Source of the DNA: JBEATZ01 sp041178545
GTDB lineage: Bacteria > Planctomycetota > UBA1135 > UBA2386
DNA: 64,000 nt
Reading direction: 5' to 3'
Assembly (NCBI GenBank): GCA_041178545.1
Contig: JBEGVB010000024.1
Coordinates: forward strand, 1-64,000
Shown here: piece by piece, positions 17,917-27,505 of the stretch
Position numbering within the stretch: the stretch's first letter is position 1
How the letters are laid out: each line of letters opens with the position of its first letter
The notes under the pieces: model-generated
What the model was told of the DNA's origin: nothing
The model's database searches: none
Seen by the model: the letters and a program-made list of their open reading frames with translations, nothing else
Translations under genes and position numbers: made by a program

Positions 17917-19080
17917 ATGAGCGCGCCCCGACTCGTCGACGCCCCTTCCTTGCCGACCTACGACCTCGGCCAGGACCACGTGTTTGCGCGCGACCGACAG
18001 AGGCCCCTGTTCGACCTGATGGTCGCAAGTCACCTGGTCCAGCCCGGCGACTTCCTGCCGGTGGTCGCGGCAACCGAGGACGAACTCGCCCTGGTCCACG
18101 AGCGTGCCTACATCGCCATGCTGGAGGCCACGTCACAGCCGCACGTGGACCGCGAGACCCTGCGGCGCGCGCCGCTCTACGGTCTCGGGACGGCCGACAA
18201 CCCCATCGCCCCCGGTCAGCATGCCGCAGCGGCTGCCGCAGTCGGTGCGACGCTCGCGTGCACGCGCGCGGTGATGGACGGCAGGGCGCGGGCAGCCTTC
18301 AACAGCGCTGGCGGCCTGCACCACGCCATGCCGCACGGAGCCGCCGGGTTCTGCCTCTACAACGACCTCGCGATCGCCATCGCCGACGCGCGCAGGCGCG
18401 GCGCCGCACGGGTCCTGTACGTGGACTTCGACGTGCACCACGGCGACGGCGTGGAGTACGCGTTCCGCGCCGACCCGACCGTGCTCACCATCAGCTTCCA
18501 CGAGACGCCGGAGGTGCGCTTCCCGTTCACGGGCACGGTCGAGGACCGCGGCGAGGGACCGGGACACGGCTATGCAGTCAACGTCCCGCTGCACCCGGCC
18601 ACCGACGACGCCAGCTGGCTCGAGGCCGTCGAACGCGTGCTGGTGCCGGCCGCCCGGGCATTCGCACCCGACCTCGTCGTGAGCCAGCACGGGTGCGACA
18701 CGCACCGCGAGGACCCGCTTGCCACGATGGAGTGCACGACGCAGTCGATGCACCGGGCAGCAGGGATCACGCGCGACCTCGCGCGCGACGTGTGCCAGGG
18801 TCGCTGGGTCGCGACCGGCGGTGGCGGCTACCAGCCCTACCGGGTCATCCCACGCGCATGGTCGATGGTGTGGAGCGTGATGAGCGGCAGGCCGCTGCCG
18901 CCGCGCATCGACCTCGGCTGGCAGGAACGCTGGGAGCGAGCGGCCCACGGCGAGCTGCCCACGGAATGGTACGACCACGAGGAACATGCCGCGCGGCACG
19001 AGCACGCAGCGGCAACGAACCGCCACGTGGTGGACCAGGTGCTGGCCGGCATCCCGTGGCTGCGGGGCAGCGGCCGCTAG
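17917..19080 (+). CDS. Histone deacetylase family protein (AcuC-like)
   Basis: A 387-residue member of the class I/II HDAC superfamily. The general-base His pair is at GGLHHAMP (about 135-136), the zinc-binding DFDVHHGDG follows at about 170-178, and the third zinc Asp is in SQHGCDTHREDPLA. GGGGYQPY near 307 is the conserved glycine-rich loop. Bacterial members include AcuC, which deacetylates acetyl-CoA synthetase, and polyamine deacetylases; the length and single-domain form fit the AcuC group, but no acs or acuB lies beside it. It is convergent with the DUF1501 gene, with only three bases between the stops. Confidence 0.92.
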   Translation: MSAPRLVDAPSLPTYDLGQDHVFARDRQRPLFDLMVASHLVQPGDFLPVVAATEDELALVHERAYIAMLEATSQPHVDRETLRRAPLYGLGTADNPIAPGQHAAAAAAVGATLACTRAVMDGRARAAFNSAGGLHHAMPHGAAGFCLYNDLAIAIADARRRGAARVLYVDFDVHHGDGVEYAFRADPTVLTISFHETPEVRFPFTGTVEDRGEGPGHGYAVNVPLHPATDDASWLEAVERVLVPAARAFAPDLVVSQHGCDTHREDPLATMECTTQSMHRAAGITRDLARDVCQGRWVATGGGGYQPYRVIPRAWSMVWSVMSGRPLPPRIDLGWQERWERAAHGELPTEWYDHEEHAARHEHAAATNRHVVDQVLAGIPWLRGSGR

Positions 19081-19083
19081 CCG

Positions 19084-20316
19084 TCAGCCCAACAACCCGC
19101 CGAGCGGCGCTGGCGCGTCGGCACCGAGCACGGCCGCCGCGTCGACGCCTGCCCACGCGAGCAACGCACCGTACACCGAGCGGAAGTCGGTCGTGGGCCG
19201 CACGTCGCCGTCGTCCAGGTCTGTGAGGTCCGGCGGCGTGCCGTGCGGGCCAGGCAGCACCCCACCACCCAGAACGAACACGGGCGCCGCGGCGCCGTGG
19301 TCGGTGCCCTGGCTCTGGTTCTCCGCCGTCCTGCGCCCGAACTCGGAGTGCACCAGCACGGCCGTGGTGTCGAGCGCCTTCGCGGCAGCGAGGTCGGCAA
19401 CGAAGGCACCGAGGGCACCGTCCAGCTGTGCCATGAGGGCTGCGTGCGCGGGCAGCTGCCGCGCATGCGTGTCGAAGCCGCCGAGCGACACGTGGAAGAA
19501 CCGCGTGCCGAATCCTGCACCCACCACCTGGGCCACCAGCTGGAGCTCACGACCCAGCTTGGTCTGCGGGTACTCGACAGCCGGTCGGTAGGAGGCGAGC
19601 GAACGGCGCAGCTGTTCGCCGAGTCCCGCAGCCCGGGCTGCCATGTCGCCCACCCACCCTGCCGCGTCGCCCGAGCCGCCGCCGAGCACCGGGGCCAACG
19701 CGTCGCGTCCTGCCTGCGTGCGCTCCACCGGCTGCAGCTGGAAGTCCTCGATGCGCTCCAGCGACGGCACGAGGGCCGAGCGGGCACGGAGCGCGAGCGG
19801 CACCTGCAGGCTGCCCACGGCAAGCGCGGGCACCGAGCTGCCGCCGGCGGCGAGCTGGTCGGCAGCACGACCCAGCCACCCCGTGGTGGAGGCACCCACG
19901 CGCTGCAGCCGGGGATCGGCGGCATGCCAGATGTCGCGGCTGCGGAAGTGGGAGCGGTCGGGGTCGGGGTAACCAACCGAGTGCACCAGGGCGGCACGCT
20001 GCTCGCCGTGCAGGCGGTGCAGGCGGTGCAGCGACTTGAGCGCCCCGTGGAGCGCGAAACCGTCGGCCACGGGCAGCGACCCCTTGCGCACCGCGCCCAG
20101 CCGCGGCCGCAACCGCGCGTACACCGGGTCCTCGGTGGGCACCACGGTGTTGAGCCCGTCGTTGCCGCCCTCCAGCTCCAGCACGACGAGGCAACGCACA
20201 GGCCCGTCCGGGACCCAGGCGCGCAAGCCATGAGGGGCCAGCGACGCGAGCGGCAACATGGCACCAAGCGAGAGCACCTCGCGGCGCGTGAGGGATGCAG
20301 GTCGTGCAGGGTCCAT
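19084..20316 (-). CDS. DUF1501 domain protein with Tat signal
   Basis: A 410-residue exported protein. The N-terminus SLTRREVLSLGAMLPLA is a twin-arginine signal. The body matches DUF1501: VVLELEGGNDGLNTVVP, HSVGYPDPDRSHFRSRDIWH, and near the C-terminus EFGRRTAENQSQGTDHGAAA then VLGGG. The family has an alkaline-phosphatase-like fold and is typically paired with DUF1800 in Planctomycetota and other environmental bacteria, as here, where the DUF1800 gene ends eight bases upstream. Biochemical role unknown. The ATG at 20316 was chosen as the one opening the Tat signal. Confidence 0.9.
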   Translation of the reverse strand: MDPARPASLTRREVLSLGAMLPLASLAPHGLRAWVPDGPVRCLVVLELEGGNDGLNTVVPTEDPVYARLRPRLGAVRKGSLPVADGFALHGALKSLHRLHRLHGEQRAALVHSVGYPDPDRSHFRSRDIWHAADPRLQRVGASTTGWLGRAADQLAAGGSSVPALAVGSLQVPLALRARSALVPSLERIEDFQLQPVERTQAGRDALAPVLGGGSGDAAGWVGDMAARAAGLGEQLRRSLASYRPAVEYPQTKLGRELQLVAQVVGAGFGTRFFHVSLGGFDTHARQLPAHAALMAQLDGALGAFVADLAAAKALDTTAVLVHSEFGRRTAENQSQGTDHGAAAPVFVLGGGVLPGPHGTPPDLTDLDDGDVRPTTDFRSVYGALLAWAGVDAAAVLGADAPAPLGGLLG

Positions 20317-20324
20317 GGGAAGGT

Positions 20325-21638
20325 TCACAGCAGTTGTGCCTCCGGCAGGCAGCAGGCAGCGTGCAGCAGGACCGCGGCGCCGTCCGGCCCCGCGGCCGCG
20401 GGCCCGGCGGCAAGGCGTTCGAGGGCCTGCCTTCCATCCTCGCTCGCGTCCCCGTCGACCACCATCAGCAGTGCGGCCTTGGCGCGGTCTGCAGGACGCT
20501 TGAGGTTGCCGAACAGGGACTCTGCAGCGGGCGCGAACTTGCCGCGGCGGCCCGCGAGCAGGTCGGCGACGAAGTTGGTGCGCAGCAGCCACGTCGCCTC
20601 CGTGAGCCACTGCCGCTCGCGCGGCCAGCCCTCGACGGAAGGCGGTTCGAGCCACAGCTCGCCGAGCTGGCCCATGGCGCGGGACAGGTCGGTGGGCGCT
20701 GCCGTGGCACCGAGCGTGCGGACGGTGCCCACCACCCAGTCAGCGGGAGAGCGGATGCGCGACCGGTACGCGCGCGCCGAGAAGAACAGCTGGCTGCGGA
20801 GCAGCACGGCAAGCGTGTCGCCAAGGTGCCGGCGCTGTTCCCGGTAGCAGGTGGCAAGCGCGCCGACCTCCTCCTCCGTGGGCTCCGGGTGCACGAAGCA
20901 CTCCAGCAGGCAACGGGCCACGTGGCGCGCGGACTCCTCGCGCTCCACCACTGCGCGCACGACCTCCTCGCCGCCGAAGCCGCCCGACCGGCCGAACAAG
21001 ACCTTCTGGCCGTCGTCGTGGAGGCGCTTGGCGAAGAAGAACCTGCCGTCGCGCACGTGCCAGCCGGTGAAGGCTCGCGCTGCCTCGCGCACGTCGACCT
21101 CGCTGTAGGTACCGCGACCGAGCGCGAACAGCTCGAACAGCTCGCGGGCGAAGTTCTCGTTGGGCCTGCCCGAGACGTTCACGTCGTTGTCGAGCCACCG
21201 GAGCATCGCAGGGTCCTGCGCCACACCCAGCAAGAGCTCGTCGAAGGTGCCAAGCCCCTTCTCGTCGAACATCGCCTGCTGCAGGGCCATGGCGCGCGGG
21301 TCGAGCACCTTCTGGTTGGAGGTGGCGAAGTGGTCGTGCCAGAGAGCCGACATGCGCACACGCAGCGGTGCCGTCGACTCCAGTGCCAGCAGCACGCGCC
21401 AGCTGCGCACGCGGTCGATGTCGCCGAGACTCACCACCGCGTCGAGCTGCGCCCGGTCGACAGCTGGCTGGTCCGCCGCTGGGAACAGCGACCGCACGGC
21501 GGCATCGACGCCGCTGCGCACCAGTTCGCGACGCTGGCGCAACGAGCCACCGAAGCCGGCGCGCCGCAGCAGGTGACCTGCCTTGCGCAGGTCGAACGGG
21601 TCCGCCGCGGACGGCACCCATGGCGCGAGCAGGCTCAC
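20325..21638 (-). CDS. DUF1800 domain protein
   Basis: A 437-residue protein of the DUF1800 family, helical and of unknown biochemical role. Diagnostic stretches are AGHLLRRAGFGG near the N-terminus, MSALWHDHFATSNQKV, NENFARELFELFALGRGTYSEVDVREAARAFTGW and VEGWPRERQWLTEATWLLRTNF. The GTG at 21638 is preferred: it overlaps the stop of the upstream gene as GTGA and has a purine-rich Shine-Dalgarno (ggagg) a few bases upstream. An in-frame ATG at 21662 is the alternative, adding eight residues. It is the middle gene of a three-gene minus-strand operon ending in the DUF1501 gene. Confidence 0.88.
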   Translation of the reverse strand: MSLLAPWVPSAADPFDLRKAGHLLRRAGFGGSLRQRRELVRSGVDAAVRSLFPAADQPAVDRAQLDAVVSLGDIDRVRSWRVLLALESTAPLRVRMSALWHDHFATSNQKVLDPRAMALQQAMFDEKGLGTFDELLLGVAQDPAMLRWLDNDVNVSGRPNENFARELFELFALGRGTYSEVDVREAARAFTGWHVRDGRFFFAKRLHDDGQKVLFGRSGGFGGEEVVRAVVEREESARHVARCLLECFVHPEPTEEEVGALATCYREQRRHLGDTLAVLLRSQLFFSARAYRSRIRSPADWVVGTVRTLGATAAPTDLSRAMGQLGELWLEPPSVEGWPRERQWLTEATWLLRTNFVADLLAGRRGKFAPAAESLFGNLKRPADRAKAALLMVVDGDASEDGRQALERLAAGPAAAGPDGAAVLLHAACCLPEAQLL

Positions 21639-23227
21639 CTGGCCCTCCGCAGCGACACCCATGCGTGCAGCGAACCGTCGCGGAGGCCGTAGCCCCAGCG
21701 CAGGCCGTCGAGTTCCTCGAGCAGCACCATCGCGGACCGCCAGAAGCGCTGGGCCGCCGCGGCGTCCTCGCCCTCGTCCAGTTGCCGCGCAAGGACCAGC
21801 GGTGCCAGGTTGCGTGCGACGCTTGCCGCGAGCGGCCTGCCCCGCACCACCATGCGGTCGCCTGCCACCTCCTCGGTGGGACCGCGGAGCGCAGCCAACG
21901 CGCGCAGCGCCGCGTCCTGCGTGGTGGCAACCGCCAGCACGCCGTCCTGCACGAGCACGGTCGGTTGGATCGCCGCCTCCAGCGGCGGCAGCCCGGGGCC
22001 GCGCCACTCGGTCATCGTCGAGGTGAAACCGCTGGCACCGCCCTCGGCAAGGCGCTCGATGCGGAACGGTTGCTGGTTGCGCTGGCCGCGCTCTGCGTTG
22101 CCGATGATCGTGACGAGGCCGAGCACCTGCTCGACGACGTCTGCGACCCTTGCGTCCTGCATGCGTGCGGCGAGTGCAATCCCCGGGAGCACGAACATCG
22201 GCTCCCCCGCGCTGGCTGCCGGCGTCTCGAACACCATCAGGTGCACAGGTTCCTCGAGCCTGCCGAGCAAGCCGTCGACGAAGGAGTTGGGGCCGTCCAG
22301 CAGGTCCGCAGTCGCGAGGAAGCCCGCGACGCCCGGGTCCTGCGCTGCAGCACGCGCGGGGCCACCGCCGAACAGGACGCGCAACGACCGGTCGAGGGAC
22401 GCATAGAGCAGGCAGCCAGGCTCCAGCACCGGCACCTGCCGCGGCCCGAACCCGTGGACGAGCGTGGCGAGCGTCTCGGCGCCGGGCAGCGCCTCGAGCA
22501 TGGCCTCGAGCCTGAGTTCGTCGCCGCCGTGCAACTCGACCCGGAGCGCATGCGCCGACCTTGCGGCAGCCACGAGCCCGGGGAACAGCAGCGCCGCACC
22601 AAAGCCCTCGGGCTGGTCGCGCTCGGCAGCGGCCTGCAGCGCACGGACCCGGTCGAGGTCGAACTCGATGCGGGCCACCGCCTCGGTGGCCGGACCAAGT
22701 TCAAACCGTCGTGCCCATGCGCCTGCCGCTTCCTTGTCGCCAAGGCTCGCGAGCCCGGCAGCAGAGTTGGCGAGCAACAGCTGCGGTCCCTCGCGCCGCC
22801 AGCGCAGCTGCGGCTTGGTGCGCACCCACTCGACGGCCGCGTCCACGTCCCCCGGCTGCGCCACCGCGACCACGGCAGGCACGGCACCGTCCAGGAGGAC
22901 TCCGAGGGCCATGCCGCCCTTGCCCAGCCGCTCGGCCAGCTCTGCCGGCGTGCCACCCAGGAGCCGTGGCAGTGCCAGCAGCCCGATGCCCAGCAAGGCG
23001 CGCTGTTCCTCGGGCAGGGCAGGCGGGATGTCGCCGAGCGCTGCGCCGATGCGGGCCACCGCCTGCACCGGGTCGGGCAGCCAAGCGACGGCAAGGCAGG
23101 CATCCGGGACGCGCGCGAGCGGCCCGGGGACGGGCATCGTCCCCGCCGTGCCCTGCGCCACGGGAGCCGCGGCGGGCGCGAGGGAGGAAACGACGGTCGC
23201 GAGCAGTCGGAGACGGGTGCGCAGCAT
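21635..23227 (-). CDS. Exported protein of unknown function, first gene of the DUF1800/DUF1501 operon
   Basis: A 530-residue protein with a probable signal peptide (about 1-25, ending near APVAQG). The mature sequence is Ala/Leu/Gly-rich with alternating hydrophobic strands and repeated phrases such as LLDGAVPAVVAVAQPGDVDAAVEWVRT, a layout reminiscent of DUF3352-like proteins, but I cannot assign it firmly. Its last four bases overlap the GTG of the DUF1800 gene, so it is probably co-translated with DUF1800 and DUF1501. It is divergent from the secreted Ig-like gene at 23288, with about 60 bp between them holding both start regions. Confidence 0.7.
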   Translation of the reverse strand: MLRTRLRLLATVVSSLAPAAAPVAQGTAGTMPVPGPLARVPDACLAVAWLPDPVQAVARIGAALGDIPPALPEEQRALLGIGLLALPRLLGGTPAELAERLGKGGMALGVLLDGAVPAVVAVAQPGDVDAAVEWVRTKPQLRWRREGPQLLLANSAAGLASLGDKEAAGAWARRFELGPATEAVARIEFDLDRVRALQAAAERDQPEGFGAALLFPGLVAAARSAHALRVELHGGDELRLEAMLEALPGAETLATLVHGFGPRQVPVLEPGCLLYASLDRSLRVLFGGGPARAAAQDPGVAGFLATADLLDGPNSFVDGLLGRLEEPVHLMVFETPAASAGEPMFVLPGIALAARMQDARVADVVEQVLGLVTIIGNAERGQRNQQPFRIERLAEGGASGFTSTMTEWRGPGLPPLEAAIQPTVLVQDGVLAVATTQDAALRALAALRGPTEEVAGDRMVVRGRPLAASVARNLAPLVLARQLDEGEDAAAAQRFWRSAMVLLEELDGLRWGYGLRDGSLHAWVSLRRAR

Positions 23228-23287
23228 GGACGTTGCGCAACAACGCTCCTGCGTTGCGCGCGGTCCCTGCCATACTATCCATCCCGC

Positions 23288-24406
23288 ATGAAGACACGTG
23301 CGCTGCTCTTCGCCATGCCGTTGCTCGCGGCCCTCGCGCTCGCATGGGCCCTGTGGCACGAGGGTGGCGAACCCGTGGCGGTCCCGCAGCCGGACCCGTC
23401 CCAGGCCACCGAGGAGCCTGCTGCGGGTGCCCCGGCAGCGGCGGCTCCCGTGGCGACCACCACACCCGGCCCCGAACAGGTCCCGGCGCCGATGGCACCG
23501 CCCGAGGCACGGGAGACCGTCCAGCCGAAGGGTTGGACCGCGGGCATCATCCGCGGCGACGTCCAACTCGCAGCCTCGGTGGTCGACCGCATCCAGGGGC
23601 TGCAGGTGACCGTGGCCGAGCTCAAGGCGGTGCTCGACACGCAGGGCAATGCCACGCGCCCGTGGACCCGCACCCAGCGCGTGGAGATGGGCAAGGGCAC
23701 CCCCACCTTCGAGGTGCGCGAGGTCCCGTTCTCCAAGTACGGCTACGCAGTGCGCATCTACTCGCCCGGGCTCAACGGCAGCCAGCAGACCGTGACCATC
23801 ACCGAGGAGCACCCGCTGGAGGAGGGCGTGCGCCTGTCCGTGACCCCGGGCGTGCCCTTCTCGGTGCTGCTGCGCGACCAGGACGCCAACCCGGTTCCCG
23901 CGGCCCCGGTCAAGATGGCGCCGATCGGCGACCCGCCCGGCCGCCCGGTCCACGACGGCACCTCGGACGGCTTCGGCAGCGCGGTGTTCGCAGACGTGCT
24001 GGCGGGCGACTACCGCATCTTCGTCGGCCCTGCCCATGCACCGCTCATGGAACCCGTCGAGGTCACCGTGCACCCCGCAGGCATGACCTTCCGCAACGGG
24101 CAGGTGCTCAGCCAGGGCACCACCGTGGTCGTGCCCCGAGGCGTGCCCGTCACCGTGCTCGTCCGCGACGTGGGCAACTACGGCGTGGCGGACGCACGCG
24201 TGCGGCTGCAGGCCACGGACCGCGTCAAGCTCACCGTCGTCGAGGGGACCACCGACTTGGCCGGCCGGTGGAGCATCCAGCACCTGCAGCCCGGCATCTG
24301 GCAGGTGGACGTGATCAAGGACGGCTACCAACGCACGTCGAGGCAGTTCACGGCCACCGAGGGTACACCGGTGCCCGACCTCGAGTTCCGCATCCTGCGG
24401 AACTGA
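23288..24406 (+). CDS. Membrane-anchored protein with carboxypeptidase-regulatory-like (Ig-like) repeats
   Basis: A 372-residue protein. One N-terminal hydrophobic helix (about 5-22, LFAMPLLAALALAWALW) is followed by a Pro/Ala-rich linker to about 80. Beyond it are three beta-sandwich-like units; the last two (FSVLLRDQDANPVPAAPVKM... and VTVLVRDVGNYGVADARVRL...GRWSIQHLQPGIWQVDVIKDGY) have the carboxypeptidase-regulatory-like pattern. No lipobox or catalytic motif is visible. Likely a periplasmic or surface structural protein, with the first helix acting as a signal anchor. The ATG at 23288 opens that helix. Confidence 0.72.
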   Translation: MKTRALLFAMPLLAALALAWALWHEGGEPVAVPQPDPSQATEEPAAGAPAAAAPVATTTPGPEQVPAPMAPPEARETVQPKGWTAGIIRGDVQLAASVVDRIQGLQVTVAELKAVLDTQGNATRPWTRTQRVEMGKGTPTFEVREVPFSKYGYAVRIYSPGLNGSQQTVTITEEHPLEEGVRLSVTPGVPFSVLLRDQDANPVPAAPVKMAPIGDPPGRPVHDGTSDGFGSAVFADVLAGDYRIFVGPAHAPLMEPVEVTVHPAGMTFRNGQVLSQGTTVVVPRGVPVTVLVRDVGNYGVADARVRLQATDRVKLTVVEGTTDLAGRWSIQHLQPGIWQVDVIKDGYQRTSRQFTATEGTPVPDLEFRILRN

Positions 24407-24487
24407 GCCAGGGTGGCTGCCGGTACCGCGCAAAGTCCTGCCTCCGCGGTTCCTGCAGGCGCAACCGCCTGCTAGCGTGTGGCAACC

Positions 24488-24967
24488 ATGGGACAGCCGA
24501 TCGTCGACCTCAGCACCCTCGACCTCTCCAAGGACGTCGTGAGCACGGAGGAACTGCGGCAGATCGTGCCCCACCGCGAGTACTTCCAGATGCTCGACGG
24601 CATCTGCCACCTCGACCTCGAGCAGGGCATCATCGTCGCCTACAAGGACTGGGACGCGAACCCGTGGTGGGCAGGCGGCCACATCCCCGGCCGGCCGATC
24701 ATGCCAGGCGTGCTGATGATCGAGGGTGCAGCCCAGTCGGCCACCCTGCTCATCAAGCGCACGCTGGGCTGGCCCAACGAACGCTTCGTCGGGCTCGGCG
24801 GCCTCAACGACGTCCGATTCCGCGGCCAGGTGGTGCCCCCCGCGCGCGTTTACTTCGTGTCCAAGCGGGGCCAGACCAGCGGCAGCCGCCTCGCGCGCTA
24901 CCCCGCGCAGGCATTCTGCAACGGGCAGCTGATCCTCGAGATGGAACTGCTGGGCGTGCTGATCTGA
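24488..24967 (+). CDS. FabZ/FabA-like 3-hydroxyacyl-ACP dehydratase (hotdog fold)
   Basis: A 159-residue hotdog protein related to (3R)-hydroxyacyl-ACP dehydratases. IVPHREYFQMLDGI corresponds to the PHR.PF..LD motif, and HIPGRPIMPGVLMIEGAAQSA to the HFP..P..PGVL..E.. active-site segment with catalytic His; VGLGGLNDVRFRGQVVPP is the FRG.V.PGD equivalent. Some substitutions, such as EYF for PFL, leave its acyl substrate uncertain. The ATG at 24488 is used; an in-frame GTG at 24479 would add three residues. The next gene starts ten bases after its stop, so the two may be co-transcribed. Confidence 0.85.
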   Translation: MGQPIVDLSTLDLSKDVVSTEELRQIVPHREYFQMLDGICHLDLEQGIIVAYKDWDANPWWAGGHIPGRPIMPGVLMIEGAAQSATLLIKRTLGWPNERFVGLGGLNDVRFRGQVVPPARVYFVSKRGQTSGSRLARYPAQAFCNGQLILEMELLGVLI

Positions 24968-24977
24968 GGCGCACCCG

Positions 24978-26864
24978 GTGACCCAGCTGCCCCCTGCGCC
25001 GCGCTGGTACCTGCTGCTGCCGCTGCTCGCAGCACTCGCATGGTGGCCCGGCGCAGCCGCCTGGCAGAGCGACGACTGGCTCGCACTCGAGCGTGTCAGC
25101 GACTTCCGCAACGTGCTTGCCGACTGGTTCGGGCCCCAGTTCGGGGCCAGCGACCTGTGGTGGTTCCACCGCCCGGTGGTGACCACCAGCTTCTGGGTCG
25201 ACTGGGTGCTCGCGGGCGACAACCCGCCCTGGTTCCACTGCACCAACGTGCTGCTGCACGCGGCAAGCGCATTGCTCATGGCGCTCGCGTGGCGCCGCGT
25301 CGCAACCGATGCCACGGCCTTCCTCGCAGGCCTGCTGTGGTCGGTGTCCCCCACCCATGCAGGAGCCGTGCTGTGGGCAGCGGGGCGCAGCGACCTGCTC
25401 GCCACGCTGTTCACGCTGACCAGCATCCTCTGCCTGCTGCGCACGATGGAAGGGCAGCGGCACGGCCGCACGTGCAGCCTGGTCGCGCTCGCGCTCGCGC
25501 TGTGCAGCAAGGAAGTCGCGTTCGCCGCCCCAGCCCTGCTCTCTGCCATCGCCTTTGCGCTGGCACCCGCGGGCGAACGAGTCCGCACGGTCGTGCGGCA
25601 GACCGCGGCTCACTGGCTGCTGTTCGCCCTCGTGCTGGTGGTGCGACTGCTGGCCATCGGCAGGCTCGGCGGCGGTTACAGCGGTGCGAGCCACGATCCG
25701 GTGGCCATGGCGGCCGGGCTGGGCTCGGTCGCGGTCCAACTGCTCTCACCGCCCAACTGGCTCCCTGCTGAACTGTGGATGGCTCGACCGGGGACCGAGT
25801 CCGGCACCGGACTCGTGGCCCTGCTCGCACCCGCCAGCTACCTGCTCCAGGCAGTCCCGCTTGCACTGGGTCTGGCCTTGTTGTTCCGCCGCGAGGCGAT
25901 GCTTGCCGGACTCGCGCTCTTCGTGCTCGCCTGTGCACCGATGGCAGGGTTCCTGTCGACACCCGAGCAGTTCCACAACCTCCGCTACTTCCACCTTGCC
26001 CTCGGCGCGCTGTGCGGCGTGGTCGCGTGCGGCTCGCGCCTCTGCGCGCTGGTCGCTGCCGTCGCATGGCTGGTGTTCCTGCAGCCGGTCCGTGCGGTGT
26101 ACGAGTCCGCGGCCCGTGAGAGCGCGGACCTGCGCAGGGCGGTCGAGACCGTGGTGCCGCCGCAGCAGCCGCAGGACGAGATGCCGCTGCTGTTCGTCGC
26201 GGGCCTGCCGCACACGACCGTGGACGGCATGGTGCTGCAGTACCACTTCGGCGTCGACCGCGTGACCAAGGGAAGGGCACGGCTGCTGCCGCTGCGCCCT
26301 GCCGTCGAGTCGCAAGGCGCCTACCGCTTGTTCGCGGACGCGGCAGGTGCCTTCGGCATCCCGGGCGCGCGCACCTTCCGGGCCGAGCCGCACGGGCTCA
26401 TGGTGGCGCTCGACCCGCAGGACCTGCCGGCAGTGCCGCTCGGCACCGTGCGCAGCTTCGACTGTTCTGCAGCCGCACTGGGGCGCATCGCTGCCGGGAC
26501 CGAGTCACCGGCCATCCACCTGCCCGGCCTGCGGCGCCCGCACTACCGCATCACGGTGTTCACGGCCGTGGGCTGCTTCTGCCTCGTGGTGCCGGACGCA
26601 CCCGACGACGGCCTCGACGCACTGCTGGAGCTGAAGAGCCTGTTCAAGACCGCCCAGTGGGGCACGGAACCGGGCTCCAACCTGCTCATCGGCCTGCAGG
26701 TGCCGACCATCCACGACCTGCACACCGACTTCCCGGTACTCGTCGAGGCGGGCGAACTCACGCCACGGGGGTTCGTCCCCTCGCACCGTGCGCGCGAACT
26801 GCTCACGTTCCGCTTCGACCGCGAGTTGCCGAGCTTCGTGCGTGCGGCCACGGGCGGCGGCTGA
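24978..26864 (+). CDS. GT-C fold polytopic membrane protein (PMT/TMTC-like glycosyltransferase)
   Basis: A 628-residue protein with about ten hydrophobic helices in the first 370 residues and a soluble C-terminal region of about 250. The first loop carries SDDWLALERV..., the acidic pair expected for the catalytic site of GT-C enzymes that use polyprenyl-phosphate sugars, and WWFHRPVVTTSFWVD as in TMTC/PMT-like proteins. PTHAGAVLWAAGRSDLLATLF is also characteristic. Acceptor and sugar are not predictable. The GTG at 24978 is ten bases after the FabZ-like stop. It converges with the DUF4279 gene. Confidence 0.78.
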   Translation: MTQLPPAPRWYLLLPLLAALAWWPGAAAWQSDDWLALERVSDFRNVLADWFGPQFGASDLWWFHRPVVTTSFWVDWVLAGDNPPWFHCTNVLLHAASALLMALAWRRVATDATAFLAGLLWSVSPTHAGAVLWAAGRSDLLATLFTLTSILCLLRTMEGQRHGRTCSLVALALALCSKEVAFAAPALLSAIAFALAPAGERVRTVVRQTAAHWLLFALVLVVRLLAIGRLGGGYSGASHDPVAMAAGLGSVAVQLLSPPNWLPAELWMARPGTESGTGLVALLAPASYLLQAVPLALGLALLFRREAMLAGLALFVLACAPMAGFLSTPEQFHNLRYFHLALGALCGVVACGSRLCALVAAVAWLVFLQPVRAVYESAARESADLRRAVETVVPPQQPQDEMPLLFVAGLPHTTVDGMVLQYHFGVDRVTKGRARLLPLRPAVESQGAYRLFADAAGAFGIPGARTFRAEPHGLMVALDPQDLPAVPLGTVRSFDCSAAALGRIAAGTESPAIHLPGLRRPHYRITVFTAVGCFCLVVPDAPDDGLDALLELKSLFKTAQWGTEPGSNLLIGLQVPTIHDLHTDFPVLVEAGELTPRGFVPSHRARELLTFRFDRELPSFVRAATGGG

Positions 26865-26877
26865 CTCCCGGCGCAGC

Positions 26878-27504
26878 TCAGGCTGCGTACAGGTCGATGT
26901 CGAGCTCGAGCCCGAGCGCGCCCAACTCGGCGACGAGGTCGCGGTCGAGGTGGAAGCCAGCCATGGTCTCGACGGCACCGTGGTAGGCAATGGCAACCTG
27001 TGCCGACTGCAGGCCGCGCAGCGCGAGCACCTCGTCCCAGCGCGGCTCCGCGCGCAGCATCGCAACCAGCTCGGCAACGTTCTCCTCGGGCCAGTGCCAG
27101 CCGGGCAGTTCCACCTCGCGGATCCAGAGGCCGTGGTCGCGCACCCGCGAGCTGCCGTGCTGCACCTCGCCCTTGGCAAAGGCACGCGTGGGTACCATGC
27201 GGAGCAGGCTGGAGACCGCTGCGGGCTGCAGGTCACCGAGGCCGAGGACGAGTTCGACGCGCGAGCCCGGCAGCACCGAGAAGCCTTCCTCGCGCCATCC
27301 ATCCGCAACGGGCTTCCACTGCAGCTCCACCACGGGCGAGGTCCTGCCGACGCGGAAGTACTGGCGCAACAGCGTGCCGCTCGCGTCCGTGTGGAAGGCC
27401 ATCTGACGGGCCCAGTCGACCTGCCGCGCCACCATGCTGCGGATGGGGTCGCGCCCGGTGCACTGCAGCCGTCCGAACGGGACCTGCGGCGCGGGTGCGT
27501 GCAC
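26878..27504 (-). CDS. DUF4279-like protein
   Basis: A 208-residue soluble protein. The DUF4279 hallmarks are visible: LGDLQPAAVSSLLRMVPTRAFAKGE (the dPeeI..LLg..Pt...kGe pattern), a Trp-containing strand (HGLWIREVELPGWHWPEEN), and a C-terminus ending LGALGLELDIDLYA. No biochemical role is known for the family. The GTG at 27504 follows the stop of the Pus10-like gene by one base and has a strong Shine-Dalgarno (ggggagga) upstream, so translational coupling is likely. It is last in a minus-strand operon of receiver-like protein, Pus10-like enzyme and this gene. Confidence 0.72.
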   Translation of the reverse strand: MHAPAPQVPFGRLQCTGRDPIRSMVARQVDWARQMAFHTDASGTLLRQYFRVGRTSPVVELQWKPVADGWREEGFSVLPGSRVELVLGLGDLQPAAVSSLLRMVPTRAFAKGEVQHGSSRVRDHGLWIREVELPGWHWPEENVAELVAMLRAEPRWDEVLALRGLQSAQVAIAYHGAVETMAGFHLDRDLVAELGALGLELDIDLYAA

Positions 27505-27505
27505 C

